DNA from: Stenotrophomonas geniculata ATCC 19374 = JCM 13324
Lineage (GTDB): Bacteria > Pseudomonadota > Gammaproteobacteria > Xanthomonadales > Xanthomonadaceae
NCBI RefSeq assembly: GCF_001431625.1
Contig: NZ_LLXT01000018.1
Span: 1-33,915 of the forward strand
Length of the DNA stretch: 33,915 nt
Direction: 5' to 3'
Numbering within the stretch: the first letter of the stretch is position 1; the number at the start of each line of letters is the position of its first letter. A program made the translations under genes and the position numbers. Under the pieces are notes generated by a model, which had not been told where the DNA came from, ran no database searches, and saw only the letters and a list, made by a program, of their open reading frames with translations. This document shows, piece by piece, positions 9,315 through 17,597 of the stretch.

Positions 9315-10750
9315 AGATGATGACCCGACTGCCCTTCCCTGCTCCCTCGCGCCTGCTGCTGGTGGGCGCTGTTCTGCTCGCCTTTTCAGGCTGTGCATCG
9401 GTGGGCCGCTACCCGGTGCAGGCCCCCGACGTGGCGGCCAGCTACGGGCGTGGCGACGCCACCCTCAATGCACCCGCCGACGACCCGCGCAGCAGCCTGG
9501 ATACACCCGGCCGCGACATCCGCCAGGACACCTGGTGGACCGGCTTCGGCGATGAACGACTGGACCGCCTGGTGGCGCAGGCGCTGGCCGCCAACAGCGA
9601 TCTGGCCGCCGCCGGCCTGGCCGTGCAGCGTTCGCGCCTGCAGGCTGGCCTGGCCAGCAACGCGCTGTGGCCGCAGCCTTCGTCCTCCGGGGTCAGTGGC
9701 AGCGCCAGCCGCGCCACCGACCAGGCTGATGACTGGCGCCGCAGCTATTCCACCGGCGTTTCGCTGGGCTGGGAGGTCGATCTGTGGGGCCGCCTGCGCA
9801 CCCAGCGCGACATCGCCCGCTGGGAAGCCGAGGCCAGCGAGGAAGACCGGCAGAACACCGCGCTGCTGGTGATCGGCGACACCATCACCCAGTACTGGAA
9901 CCTGGCCTATCTCAACCAGTCGATCGCCACCGGCCAGGCCAACCTGGAGCGGCTGGAACGTACCCGCGAACTGGTCCAGGCTCGCTTCGACGCCGGTGCG
10001 GTATCGCGCCTGGAAGTACGCCAGGCACTGCAGAACCTGCAGTCGCAGCGCTCCTCGCAGAGCGCGCTGGAACAGCAGCGGGTGGAAGTGCGCAATGCGC
10101 TGACCGTGCTGCTGGACGGCACGCCGTGGCCACAGCAGGACGAGCCGCAGGACCTGCTGGCCGCACGCAGCCCCGGGATCAACGAAGGCCTGCCGACCGA
10201 CCTGCTCGGCCGCCGTCCCGACCTGCGCGCAGCCGAACTGCGCCTGCGCAACAGCCTGAAGACCATCAAGGTGACCGCCACCCAGTACTACCCGGCGCTG
10301 AGCCTGACCGGCAGCCTCGGGTCCAGTGCGACCTCGCTGGGTGATGTGCTGCGCAACCCGGTGGCCACCCTGGGTGCGGGCCTGTCATTGCCGTTCCTCA
10401 ATCTGCAGCGCGCGCAGCTGGATACCGACATCGCCGGCACCGGCTACCAGATCGCCGCGACCAATTTCCGCAAGACGCTGTACACCGCGCTCTCGGAAGT
10501 GGACAACGCACTGTCGGCACGCGAGCAGCTGGCGCGCCAGGTGGCGGCCTCGCAGGCTTCGTATGACGAAGCGGTGGAAGTGGAGCGCGCGCAGGAAGTG
10601 CGCTACCGCGTGGGTGCCACCGACCTGCGCACCTGGCTGGAAGCGCAGCAGACCCGGCGTGATGCCGAGCTGTCGTTGGCGCGCGTGCGCCAGAGCCAGC
10701 TGAACAACGACGTGACCCTGTTCAAGGCGCTGGGCGGCAGCGCGGGCTGA
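9311..10750 (+). CDS. macC: Outer-membrane efflux lipoprotein (TolC/NodT family) of the Mac pump
   Basis: 479-residue outer-membrane channel of the resistance-nodulation NodT type. A signal peptide ends in the lipobox AFSGC, giving lipid-modified Cys28. Two outer membrane efflux repeats follow, each a long helical coiled-coil with beta strands; [15 protein letters not shown] at the start of the second repeat is typical. The start overlaps the macB stop (ATGA at 9311). A dedicated channel encoded with MacAB differs from E. coli, where MacAB borrows TolC, and matches the macABC organisation described in S. maltophilia. Transcription probably ends in the SMAG palindrome cluster at 10761-10890. 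Confidence 0.92.
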   Translation: MKMMTRLPFPAPSRLLLVGAVLLAFSGCASVGRYPVQAPDVAASYGRGDATLNAPADDPRSSLDTPGRDIRQDTWWTGFGDERLDRLVAQALAANSDLAAAGLAVQRSRLQAGLASNALWPQPSSSGVSGSASRATDQADDWRRSYSTGVSLGWEVDLWGRLRTQRDIARWEAEASEEDRQNTALLVIGDTITQYWNLAYLNQSIATGQANLERLERTRELVQARFDAGAVSRLEVRQALQNLQSQRSSQSALEQQRVEVRNALTVLLDGTPWPQQDEPQDLLAARSPGINEGLPTDLLGRRPDLRAAELRLRNSLKTIKVTATQYYPALSLTGSLGSSATSLGDVLRNPVATLGAGLSLPFLNLQRAQLDTDIAGTGYQIAATNFRKTLYTALSEVDNALSAREQLARQVAASQASYDEAVEVERAQEVRYRVGATDLRTWLEAQQTRRDAELSLARVRQSQLNNDVTLFKALGGSAG

Positions 10751-10760
10751 GGCGGCAAGA

Positions 10761-10890
10761 GCGCCAACCAAGGTTGGCGACTACCGGCAGGTGTCGACCT
10801 TGGTCGACACGCTACTTCTGTAGAGCCGAGCCCATGCTCGGCTGCCTTGTTGATCGGGTATGCGATAGCCGAGCGTAGGCTCGGCTCTAC
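10761..10890. repeat. Cluster of four SMAG-type palindromes
   Basis: Four GTAG-headed hairpins fill the gap between the convergent macC and rlmB genes. They are 10761-10784 (minus, core GCCAACCAAGGTTGGC), 10790-10815 (minus, core GTGTCGACCTTGGTCGACAC), 10820-10843 (plus, AGCCGAGCCCATGCTCGGCT) and 10867-10890 (minus, AGCCGAGCGTAGGCTCGGCT). Elements three and four face each other as an inverted dimer. Three core sequences share one architecture, which suggests subfamilies. Their position between converging genes fits 3'-end stabilisation or transcription ending. Confidence 0.85.
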
Positions 10891-10893
10891 AGA

Positions 10894-11637
10894 TCAACCG
10901 CGCTGGCGCACGGCCTCGAACAGGCTGACGCCGGCGGCGACGGAGACGTTCAGGCTCTCGATCTCGCCCGGCATCGGAATCTTGACCAGGCCATCGCAGT
11001 TCTCGCGGGTCAGGCGGCGCAGGCCATCGGCCTCGCCACCCAGCACCAGGGCGATGTTGCCCTTCAGGTCCAGCTGGTACAGCGAAGCGGTGGCTTCGCC
11101 GGCCAGACCGTAGATCCACACGCCCTGCTTCTGCAGGTCCTTCAGGCAGCGCGACAGGTTGGTCACCGCCACTACCGGGATCAGATCGGCGGCACCGGCC
11201 GAGGTCTTGCGCACGGTCGCGTTCACCGTGGCCGACTTGTCCTTGGGGATGATTACTGCAGTCGCGCCGGCCGCAGCGGCCGAGCGCAGGCAGGCGCCGA
11301 GGTTGTGCGGGTCCTGCACCTCGTCCAGCACCAGCAGCAGGGCCTTGCCTTCGGCTGCAGTGACCAGGCCTTCCAGCTCGTTCTCGCTGTAGGTACGAGC
11401 GGCGGCATAGCGCGCGGCCACGCCCTGGTGGCGCACCGGACCACCCACGCCATCCAGCGCCTGGCTGTTCACCTTGCGCACGTCGATGCCCTTGCGGCGG
11501 GCGTTTTCCTCGATCTCGGTCAGGCGCGGGTTCTTCGCACCGGCCTCGACCAGCACTTCGCGGACGTTCTCGGCGTCGTTCTCGATGGAGGAGGCGACGG
11601 CGTTGACGCCGACAATCCACTGGCTGTTCTTGCTCAT
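10894..11637 (-). CDS. rlmB: 23S rRNA (guanosine-2'-O-)-methyltransferase RlmB
   Basis: 247-residue SpoU-family enzyme that 2'-O-methylates G2251 of 23S rRNA using SAM (by homology). The N-terminal substrate-binding domain (WIVGVNAV to about residue 85) is followed by the knotted SPOUT fold with motif 1 (DPHNLGACLRSAAAAGATAV), motif 2 (LVLGGEADGL) and motif 3 (IPMPGEIESLNVSVAAGV), all intact. The start is the ATG at 11637, giving the usual length. The open frame continues upstream, but those codons run through SMAG repeats. The gene lies downstream of rnr on the same strand, as in many gammaproteobacteria, but a GFA gene sits between them. Confidence 0.95.
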   Translation of the reverse strand: MSKNSQWIVGVNAVASSIENDAENVREVLVEAGAKNPRLTEIEENARRKGIDVRKVNSQALDGVGGPVRHQGVAARYAAARTYSENELEGLVTAAEGKALLLVLDEVQDPHNLGACLRSAAAAGATAVIIPKDKSATVNATVRKTSAGAADLIPVVAVTNLSRCLKDLQKQGVWIYGLAGEATASLYQLDLKGNIALVLGGEADGLRRLTRENCDGLVKIPMPGEIESLNVSVAAGVSLFEAVRQRG

Positions 11638-11708
11638 GCGGGCGGGGACCGGAAAGGGGGTGGCTATGGTAGAGCATCGGCGGGCCGGGCGCTGCGGCGG
11701 GCCCGCCT

Positions 11709-11784
11709 GTAGAGCCGAGCCTGCACCCGGCGGCCTTGGGTTCAGGCTGCGGCGACCCGCAGCCGAGCGTGGGCTCGGCTCTAC
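11709..11784. repeat. SMAG-type inverted pair between rlmB and the GFA gene
   Basis: A degenerate plus-strand element at 11709-11731 (GTAGAGCCGAGC followed by CTGCACCCGGC) faces a perfect minus-strand element at 11761-11784 (AGCCGAGCGTGGGCTCGGCT followed by CTAC). The right element ends seven bases before the GFA stop codon. The pair lies within a run of same-strand genes, so it probably separates mRNA segments. Confidence 0.75.
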
Positions 11785-11791
11785 AGGTGCG

Positions 11792-12274
11792 TTACCGGCT
11801 GCGCGGCGGCCAGTGTGGGGTGTCGTGGTCGGGATGCTGGTGGGACACGATCGTGGCCAGGAAATCCAGCGCGGCGATGTCTTCCTCGGTACGACGGGCC
11901 GGCAGGCTGGCCAACGTATCGACGAACGGCAGCTTGCGCTCGACCCCGTACTGGATCGTCGGCGGCAGGCGCTCGGGTTCGTCAAAGGCACCGGCCGCCA
12001 CCGCCACGCCGTCCGGCGCCTCGTAGGTCAGCGGCGTACCGCAGTCGGCGCAGAAGCCCCGCCGCACCACGTTGGACGACTGGAAATAGCGCGGCTGGCC
12101 GCGGGTCCAGCTGAACTGCACGCCGCGCACCGACACCAGCGGCGCGTAGTAGGCACCGAAGGCCTTCTGGCACATCCGGCAATGGCAGATCGAGCTGTCG
12201 GTGAGCGCGCCACGCGCCTGGAAGCGGATCGCGCCGCACTGGCAGCCGCCGCTGTACTCGGGTTGGCCCTGCAT
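11792..12274 (-). CDS. GFA (CENP-V/Gfa-like) family zinc-binding protein
   Basis: 160-residue cytoplasmic protein of the glutathione-dependent formaldehyde-activating (GFA/CENP-V) fold. Zinc ligands are visible as C11/C13 (GGCQCGAIRF), C30/C32/C35 (CHCRMC) and C75/C78 (CADCGTPL), the complete family set. An excellent ribosome-binding site (GGAGG, seven bases before the ATG at 12274) fixes the start. The open frame extends to 12397, but that part is SMAG repeat DNA. Most GFA-domain proteins of this size have no proven enzymatic role, so formaldehyde detoxification should not be assumed. It sits between rnr and rlmB, flanked on both sides by palindromes. Confidence 0.88.
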   Translation of the reverse strand: MQGQPEYSGGCQCGAIRFQARGALTDSSICHCRMCQKAFGAYYAPLVSVRGVQFSWTRGQPRYFQSSNVVRRGFCADCGTPLTYEAPDGVAVAAGAFDEPERLPPTIQYGVERKLPFVDTLASLPARRTEEDIAALDFLATIVSHQHPDHDTPHWPPRSR

Positions 12275-12294
12275 CTGCGGTCCTCCGTAACGTC

Positions 12295-12390
12295 GTGCCA
12301 ACCAAGGTTGGCACCTACCGGGTGAGGGATGTGCCAACCAACGGCTGGCACCTACCGGGTGAGGCAGGTGCCGACCGTTGGCCGGCACAC
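12295..12390. repeat. Three tandem SMAG-type palindromes
   Basis: Three minus-oriented hairpins lie between rnr and the GFA gene: 12295-12318 (GTGCCAACC-AA-GGTTGGCAC, then CTAC), 12331-12355 (GTGCCAACC with a degenerate second arm, then CTAC) and 12367-12390 (GTGCCGACC-GTT-GGCCGGCAC, tail degenerate). The spacing between successive elements is nearly constant and the linker CCGGGTGAGG is repeated, so they look like a tandem amplification with decay. Confidence 0.8.
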
Positions 12391-12393
12391 CTT

Positions 12394-14853
12394 TCAATGC
12401 TGCTTCTTCGTCCGCTTGGCCGGCTTTCCACGCTCCGGCAGCGGCGGCAGGCCATCGCCTTCATCCTCGCCCTTGTGTTCGACCAGGCGGAAGTCGATCT
12501 TGCGCTCTTCCATGCTGGCCTTCAGCACCAGGATCCGCACGCGGTCACCCAGCCGGTAGCTGGCGCCACGGCGCTCGCCGGTCAGCGTCTTGCGGGTGGC
12601 GTCGAACTTGTAATAGTCCTGCGGCAGCTGGGTCACGTGGACCAGGCCCTGCACTTTCGACTCATCCAGCTCGACGAACAGGCCGAAGCTGGTCACGCCG
12701 CTGATCACGCCATCGAACTGGCCACCCACGTGCTTTTCCATCCACGCCGCGCGGTAACGCTCGTCGACCTCACGCTCGGCTTCATCGGCACGGCGCTCAC
12801 GCTCGGAGCACTGCAGCGCCAGCGCAGCCATTTCGCGCGCGTTGTAGGTGAACTTGTCCAACGGCTTGCCGGACAGCGCGTGCTTGATCGCGCGGTGCAC
12901 CAGCAGGTCGGGATAGCGACGGATCGGCGAGGTGAAGTGCGCGTACGCCTCCAGCGCCAGGCCGAAGTGGCCGTGGTTCTCCGGGCTGTAGATCGCCAGG
13001 CTCTGGCTGCGCAGCAGCACCGATTCCAGCAGCGTGGCATCGGGGCGGTCGCGGATCTTCTTCAGCAGCTTGGTGTAGTCACCCGGGCGCACCTTGGACC
13101 ACGGCGGCAGGCTCAGCTTGAACTCCTTGAGGAATTCCAGCAGGTCGGCGTACTTGGTTTCCGGCGGCTTCTCGTGGATGCGGTACGGGGCCGGCACGTG
13201 GCGCGACAGCAGGTACTTCGCCGCCTCGACGTTGGCCGCGATCATGCATTCCTCGATCAGCTTGTGCGCGTCGTTGCGCACCAGCATGCCGGCCTGGGTC
13301 ACTTCACCGCGGTTGTCCAGCACGAAGCGTACTTCACTGCTTTCGAACTCGATGGCACCGCGCTTGGCGCGTGCCTTGGACAGCACCTTGTACAGCTGGT
13401 GCAGGCGCTGCACCTGCGGCAACAGATCGCCCATCCAGGCCTTGGTATCGGCATCGTCCTCGCCCACAGCCTTCCACACCTGGGTGTAGGTCAGGCGCGC
13501 GTGCGAGTTCATCACCGCCTCGTAGAAGCGCGAATGCGTGACCAGGCCGTCGCGGTCGATCTGCATGTCGCAGACGAAGCACATGCGGTCGACCTTCGGC
13601 ATCAACGAACAGATGCCGTTGGAGAGCGTCTCCGGCAGCATCGGCACCACGAAGCCGGGGAAGTAGACCGAAGTCGCACGCTTCTGCGCTTCCTCGTCCA
13701 GCGGCGTGCCGGGGCGGACGTAGTTCGAAACATCGGCAATCGCCACCACCAGGCGGAAACCGTCGGCATTCGGCTCGCAGTACACCGCGTCGTCGAAGTC
13801 CTTGGCATCTTCACCGTCGATGGTGACCAGCGGCGTGCTGCGCAGATCGACACGGTCGCCGATCATCGCCGGTTCAACCACCATCGGCACCGAGGCGGCT
13901 TCGTCCAGCACCTCCTGCGGGAACTCGAACGGCAGCTCGTGGCCGTGGATGGCGGTCTCCACCACCAGCGATGCGGTCAGCTTGTCGCCGAGCACGGCGA
14001 TGATGCGGCCGATCGGCGGACGGCGGCTGTCCGGCGCCTGGGTCAGCTCGCAGACCACCAGCTGGCCGTCGCGCGCGCCACCGGTCTGGTCCGGCGGCAC
14101 CTGTACGTTGCGCTGCACGCGCTTGTCGTCGGGCACCACGTAGTTGATGCCCATCTCGATGCTGAAGCGACCGATCAGGCGGGTCATGCCGCGCTCAAGC
14201 ACGCGGGCGATGCTGCCTTCGCGGCGGCCACGATGGTCGATGCCGGTCACACGGGCCAGCACCTTGTCACCGTGCATCACCTTGCGCATTTCATACGGTG
14301 GCAGGAACAGGTCGTCGCCACCCTCGACCGGGCGCAGGAAGCCAAATCCTTCCGGGTTGGCGATCACCACGCCGGTGACCAGGTTCAGGGTCTGGATCGG
14401 GGCGAAACCACCACGACGGTTCTGCACCAACTGGCCATCACGGACCATGGCACCAAGCCGGCGCGACAGCGCCTCGGCCCGGTCAGGTGCGGTCAGGCCC
14501 AGGCGCGCGCCCAGTTCTTCGGCGGTCTGCGGCCCGTCGCAACGCTCCAGCAGGGCCAGGATGGCCTCGCGGCTGGCGATGGGCTGTTCGTATTTCTCCG
14601 CTTCACGCGCGGCATAGGGATCGTCGATCACCTTGCCGGTCGGCGGCAGCTTGCGGCCCGGGGCCGGGCCTGGCGCGTCGGTATTGCGGACCTTGCGGCC
14701 ACGCGGTGGTGCGCCGCCTTCATTCAATTCGGGGAACCAGCCCGGCAACGGCTTGCCCGGCTTGGTGGTGCGGGCCGTGCCCGCCTTGGCGCCCTTCTTC
14801 GGGCCCTGGCTGCGGGAGGTGCTCCCGCCCTTGCTTGGTTTTTTGGTAGTCAT
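12394..14853 (-). CDS. rnr: Ribonuclease R
   Basis: 819-residue processive 3'-to-5' exoribonuclease that degrades structured RNA. In order it has a Lys/Gly/Ser-rich N-terminal extension (about 1-45), a winged-helix RNase R domain (REAILALLERC, AEELGARLGL), cold-shock/OB domains (NPEGFGFLRPVEGGDDLFLPP), the RNB catalytic domain with the metal-binding Asp cluster (TIDGEDAKDFDDAVY), an S1 domain (GVISGVTSFGLFVELDE) and a basic C-terminus. The length matches the family. The ATG at 14853 is the natural start, with weak AGGG just upstream. TACCAT lies eight bases before the ATG on the minus strand, so a very short or absent 5' leader is possible. It heads a run with the GFA gene and rlmB. Confidence 0.96.
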   Translation of the reverse strand: MTTKKPSKGGSTSRSQGPKKGAKAGTARTTKPGKPLPGWFPELNEGGAPPRGRKVRNTDAPGPAPGRKLPPTGKVIDDPYAAREAEKYEQPIASREAILALLERCDGPQTAEELGARLGLTAPDRAEALSRRLGAMVRDGQLVQNRRGGFAPIQTLNLVTGVVIANPEGFGFLRPVEGGDDLFLPPYEMRKVMHGDKVLARVTGIDHRGRREGSIARVLERGMTRLIGRFSIEMGINYVVPDDKRVQRNVQVPPDQTGGARDGQLVVCELTQAPDSRRPPIGRIIAVLGDKLTASLVVETAIHGHELPFEFPQEVLDEAASVPMVVEPAMIGDRVDLRSTPLVTIDGEDAKDFDDAVYCEPNADGFRLVVAIADVSNYVRPGTPLDEEAQKRATSVYFPGFVVPMLPETLSNGICSLMPKVDRMCFVCDMQIDRDGLVTHSRFYEAVMNSHARLTYTQVWKAVGEDDADTKAWMGDLLPQVQRLHQLYKVLSKARAKRGAIEFESSEVRFVLDNRGEVTQAGMLVRNDAHKLIEECMIAANVEAAKYLLSRHVPAPYRIHEKPPETKYADLLEFLKEFKLSLPPWSKVRPGDYTKLLKKIRDRPDATLLESVLLRSQSLAIYSPENHGHFGLALEAYAHFTSPIRRYPDLLVHRAIKHALSGKPLDKFTYNAREMAALALQCSERERRADEAEREVDERYRAAWMEKHVGGQFDGVISGVTSFGLFVELDESKVQGLVHVTQLPQDYYKFDATRKTLTGERRGASYRLGDRVRILVLKASMEERKIDFRLVEHKGEDEGDGLPPLPERGKPAKRTKKQH

Positions 14854-14938
14854 CGCCCTACATGGTAGCCGTTGACGGCGTGCAGAACGGGTCAGTGGCC
14901 GTCTTGAAGGCCTTGCGTGAAAAATATTCAGGAAGTCG

Positions 14939-14967
14939 TTGACAGCCTGCGGATTCATCTTCACAAT
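14939..14967 (+). promoter_or_regulatory. Promoter of tRNA-Leu copy 1
   Basis: Consensus -35 TTGACA (14939-14944), 17-base spacer, -10 CACAAT (14962-14967), then 14 bases to the mature tRNA 5' end. The same layout precedes the other two copies. Confidence 0.8.
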
Positions 14968-14981
14968 TGCGCCTCTGGAAC

Positions 14982-15066
<85 letters not shown>

Positions 15067-15076
15067 ACGAAAAAAC

Positions 15077-15102
15077 TCCTCGCTTCGGCGGGGATTTTTT
15101 TT
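15077..15102 (+). terminator. Intrinsic terminator of tRNA-Leu copy 1
   Basis: Stem TCCTCGC, loop TTCG, arm GCGGGGA (one G-T pair), then eight T residues (15095-15102), starting 11 bases after the tRNA CCA. Confidence 0.85.
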
Positions 15103-15186
15103 GCCTGTAATCCGGCCCTGAGGCTCGCCCCTGATTCCTCCAGGAAGGAACTCCGACCGGTAATCGCAATGATCTTCACAAGGGTG

Positions 15187-15215
15187 TTGACACCCCCGTC
15201 ACAACACCCCATAAT
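15187..15215 (+). promoter_or_regulatory. Promoter of tRNA-Leu copy 2
   Basis: TTGACA (15187-15192), 17-base spacer, CATAAT (15210-15215), then 13 bases to the tRNA. It is the best match to consensus among the three copies. Confidence 0.85.
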
Positions 15216-15228
15216 TTCGCTCCTCGAC

Positions 15229-15313
<85 letters not shown>

Positions 15314-15326
15314 CGTCGAGAATGAG

Positions 15327-15351
15327 AAAAACCCGCGAAAGCGGGTTTTTT
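15327..15351 (+). terminator. Intrinsic terminator of tRNA-Leu copy 2
   Basis: AAAAACCCGC, loop GAAA, GCGGGTTTTT, followed by one more T. The hairpin core is the same as that after copy 3. It may also end transcription of the permease gene coming from the right. Confidence 0.88.
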
Positions 15352-15391
15352 CATGCCCGTGATTCGGCATCGCCGCGATCGACGGCCGGCA

Positions 15392-16138
15392 TCACAACAA
15401 CGGCCGCAGCACCAGTTCCAGCCCAAGCAGCAGCAGGAACCCAAGGAAACAGACACGGAACAGCCGCGCACTGATCCGCTGCCGGATCACCTGCCCCAGC
15501 CACATGCCCAGCAATGCCGGCAGCACCGCCAACGCACTCAGCCCCAGCTGCTGGATGCCGAATGCGCCATGCAGCACCAGGCCGGTGGTCAGCGAAATCG
15601 TCGACACAGTGAAGGCCAGCCCCAACGCCTGCACCAGCTCCTCGCGCTGCAATCCCAGCGACTGCAGATACGGTACCGCCGGCATCACGAACACGCCGGT
15701 GGCGCCGGTCACCACGCCCGACAATGCCCCCACCAGCGGCCCCAGCCAACGCTCGCGCCGCTGCGGCACGCGAAACACCGGTGCAAGCAGGGCATAGACG
15801 GCATAGACCACCAGCGCCACTCCCAGCGCAACGCGCGACCCGGTACGATCGACCCGCACCAGCAGCGCCGCCGAACCCAGTGTCACCGCCACCACCGCCA
15901 GCATCATCGGCCACAGGCGCCGCACGATGGGGCCCAGCGACGGCCCGGACAACAGCTGCCACGCGTTGGTGACAAAGGTGGGGATGAACAGCATCGATGC
16001 CGCCGCCACCGGCGACAACGCGCCACCGAGCAGCCCCATCGCCACCGTCGGCAACCCCATGCCGGTCACGCCCTTGACCACGCCAGCCAGCACGAACACC
16101 ACCACCAGCAGCGCGTAGAAGTACATCGATTCATTCAT
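15392..16138 (-). CDS. TauE/SafE (TSUP) family membrane permease
   Basis: About 248-residue inner-membrane protein with roughly eight hydrophobic helices arranged as two related halves, typical of the sulfite/organosulfonate exporter TauE/SafE family. The first half shows GVVKGVTGMGLPTVAMGLLG and the second GVVTGATGVFVMPAVPYL, the paired G-x-x-x-G-x-TG motifs of the family. The start is taken at the ATG at 16138; an in-frame ATG at 16126 is the alternative. The open frame continues to 17002 only as antisense of the LysR gene. It is divergent from the LysR gene with a 99-base gap holding a clear dyad, which suggests it is the target of that regulator. The substrate is unknown; sulfur-containing anions are the family precedent. 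Confidence 0.85.
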   Translation of the reverse strand: MNESMYFYALLVVVFVLAGVVKGVTGMGLPTVAMGLLGGALSPVAAASMLFIPTFVTNAWQLLSGPSLGPIVRRLWPMMLAVVAVTLGSAALLVRVDRTGSRVALGVALVVYAVYALLAPVFRVPQRRERWLGPLVGALSGVVTGATGVFVMPAVPYLQSLGLQREELVQALGLAFTVSTISLTTGLVLHGAFGIQQLGLSALAVLPALLGMWLGQVIRQRISARLFRVCFLGFLLLLGLELVLRPLL

Positions 16139-16192
16139 GCCTTCATTGGATCGGGCCGTCGCCCGGCGCACAATGCGGTCTTCCCGGCCCAC

Positions 16193-16211
16193 CCTTCGGC
16201 TGATCCGAAGG
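16193..16211. promoter_or_regulatory. Candidate LysR-type operator
   Basis: Perfect inverted repeat CCTTCGG-CTGAT-CCGAAGG in the gap between the divergent permease and LysR genes. It contains T-N11-A (T196 to A208 of the repeat region), the classic LysR-type half-site geometry. It lies 27 bases upstream of the regulator ATG and about 55 from the permease start, placed to control both. Confidence 0.6.
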
Positions 16212-16237
16212 CTCGGGCGTTGCGATGAGGGCATGAC

Positions 16238-17137
16238 ATGCGGATGGATATCGCCGACCTGCGCCTGTTCCTGGCGATTGCCGAGGCGGGCAGCATCACG
16301 GCCGGCGCGGCGCAGGCGAACCTGGCCCTGGCCTCGGCCAGCGAACGCCTGCGCACGATCGAAGCCGATGCCGGCACCGTGCTGCTGAACCGCCATCCGC
16401 GTGGCGTCAGCCTGACTGAAGCCGGCGCCGCCCTCGCCCACCATGCACGCCTGATCCTGCAGCAGCAGGCGCAGCTGCGCGGCGAACTGCAGGCATTCGC
16501 GCATGGCGCGCGCGGTACCCTGCATCTGTATGCCAATACCGCTGCGCTGACCAACTACCTGCCCTCGCGGCTGGCACCGTGGCTGGCCGAACGCCCACGC
16601 CTGCATGTGGAACTGCTGGAGCGCACCAGCCCCGAAGTCGTGCGTGCGATCAGCGCTGGCCAGGCCGAGGCCGGCATCATCAGCGATGCGGTCGACGCTG
16701 CCGGCCTGCAGCAGCATGTGGTGGCCGAAGATCCACTGGTGATGCTGCTGCCCGCAGACCATCGCCTCGCATCGCGGCGCAGCCTGGCCTTCGCCGATGT
16801 TGCCGGCGAGACTTTCGTCGCCCTGGCCGATGGCAATGCACTGCAGACCTACATCGAGGACCAGGCACGCGACATCGGGCGGCGCCTGGACGTGCGCATC
16901 CGCATGAAGACCTTCGAAGGGGTGTGCATCATGGTCGGCCACGACATTGGTATCGGCATCGTGCCGCAGACCATCGCCCGCCAGCATCGGCGCAGCACGC
17001 ATACCGTCGCCGTACCGCTCGCCGATGCGTGGGCACAGCGCCGCCTGTGCGCCTGTTTTGCCGAGTGGGCGCAGTTGTCATCGGCAATGCGCAGCCTGCT
17101 GCTTCACCTGGGTGTGCAGCCGCAGAAAAAGCTGTGA
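16238..17137 (+). CDS. LysR-family transcriptional regulator
   Basis: 299-residue regulator. The N-terminal winged helix (about 1-60) reads DLRLFLAIAEAGSITAGAAQANLALASASERLRTIE with the usual helix-turn-helix pattern, followed by LLNRHPRGVSLTEAG and a linker helix. A type 2 periplasmic-binding-protein effector domain occupies residues 90-295 (LHLYANTAALTNYLPSRLA, GHDIGIGIVPQTIA). Divergent from the TSUP permease and separated from it by a dyad, it is probably that gene's regulator, the inducer being the transported anion or a relative. The promoter of tRNA-Leu copy 3 begins eight bases after its stop codon. Confidence 0.92.
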   Translation: MRMDIADLRLFLAIAEAGSITAGAAQANLALASASERLRTIEADAGTVLLNRHPRGVSLTEAGAALAHHARLILQQQAQLRGELQAFAHGARGTLHLYANTAALTNYLPSRLAPWLAERPRLHVELLERTSPEVVRAISAGQAEAGIISDAVDAAGLQQHVVAEDPLVMLLPADHRLASRRSLAFADVAGETFVALADGNALQTYIEDQARDIGRRLDVRIRMKTFEGVCIMVGHDIGIGIVPQTIARQHRRSTHTVAVPLADAWAQRRLCACFAEWAQLSSAMRSLLLHLGVQPQKKL

Positions 17138-17144
17138 AATGTTG

Positions 17145-17173
17145 TTGACACATCCTCTGCCGTACCGCACAAT
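17145..17173 (+). promoter_or_regulatory. Promoter of tRNA-Leu copy 3
   Basis: TTGACA (17145-17150), 17-base spacer, CACAAT (17168-17173), 14 bases to the tRNA. The -35 and -10 hexamers and the spacing are identical to those of copy 1. Confidence 0.82.
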
Positions 17174-17187
17174 TCGTCTCCTGAGTC

Positions 17188-17272
<85 letters not shown>

Positions 17273-17287
17273 CGACTCAAGATGATC

Positions 17288-17310
17288 AAACCCGCGAAAG
17301 CGGGTTTTTT
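17288..17310 (+). terminator. Intrinsic terminator of tRNA-Leu copy 3
   Basis: AAACCCGC, loop GAAA, GCGGGTTTTTT, 15 bases after the tRNA end. Confidence 0.88.
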
Positions 17311-17452
17311 CGTTTCCGGGGTTTGGCGAGCGTGGCATCGCATCTACCGCTCGAACTGTCGTATCTCGCACCACCCAGGCGTCACCCGCTGGTGCATACC
17401 TCCTCCCGGCGCGTCGTCACCAAACCCTGAACGGCTTTCTTCTGGGTCGCAT

Positions 17453-17480
17453 TTCACATTGCGCGTTCAATTCGTAATTT
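17453..17480 (+). promoter_or_regulatory. Candidate promoter of the zinc-ribbon membrane protein gene
   Basis: TTCACA (17453-17458), 16-base spacer, TAATTT (17475-17480) in a locally AT-rich patch of the 287-base gap 17311-17597. Nothing else was recognised in that gap. It would leave a 5' leader of about 110 bases. Confidence 0.35.
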
Positions 17481-17597
17481 TCCTAGTCGGAGATCTACCC
17501 GATTCCTTTTCGGTGGAAGGCAGATTTACGGGAGCCGGTTGCAGGTCTATCGCCACGACCTGACCAGCGCCCTCCCCTTTGCCCAAAGGACGCCCCA

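Noticed and set aside
12295..14868. 857-codon open frame on the plus strand
   Set aside because: Antisense to rnr; Val/His/Gln/Arg-rich with no recognisable motif. The frame also begins in SMAG repeat DNA.
16139..17002. N-terminal extension of the TSUP permease to 536 residues
   Set aside because: The extra sequence is antisense to the LysR gene. The ATG at 16138 gives the normal family length.
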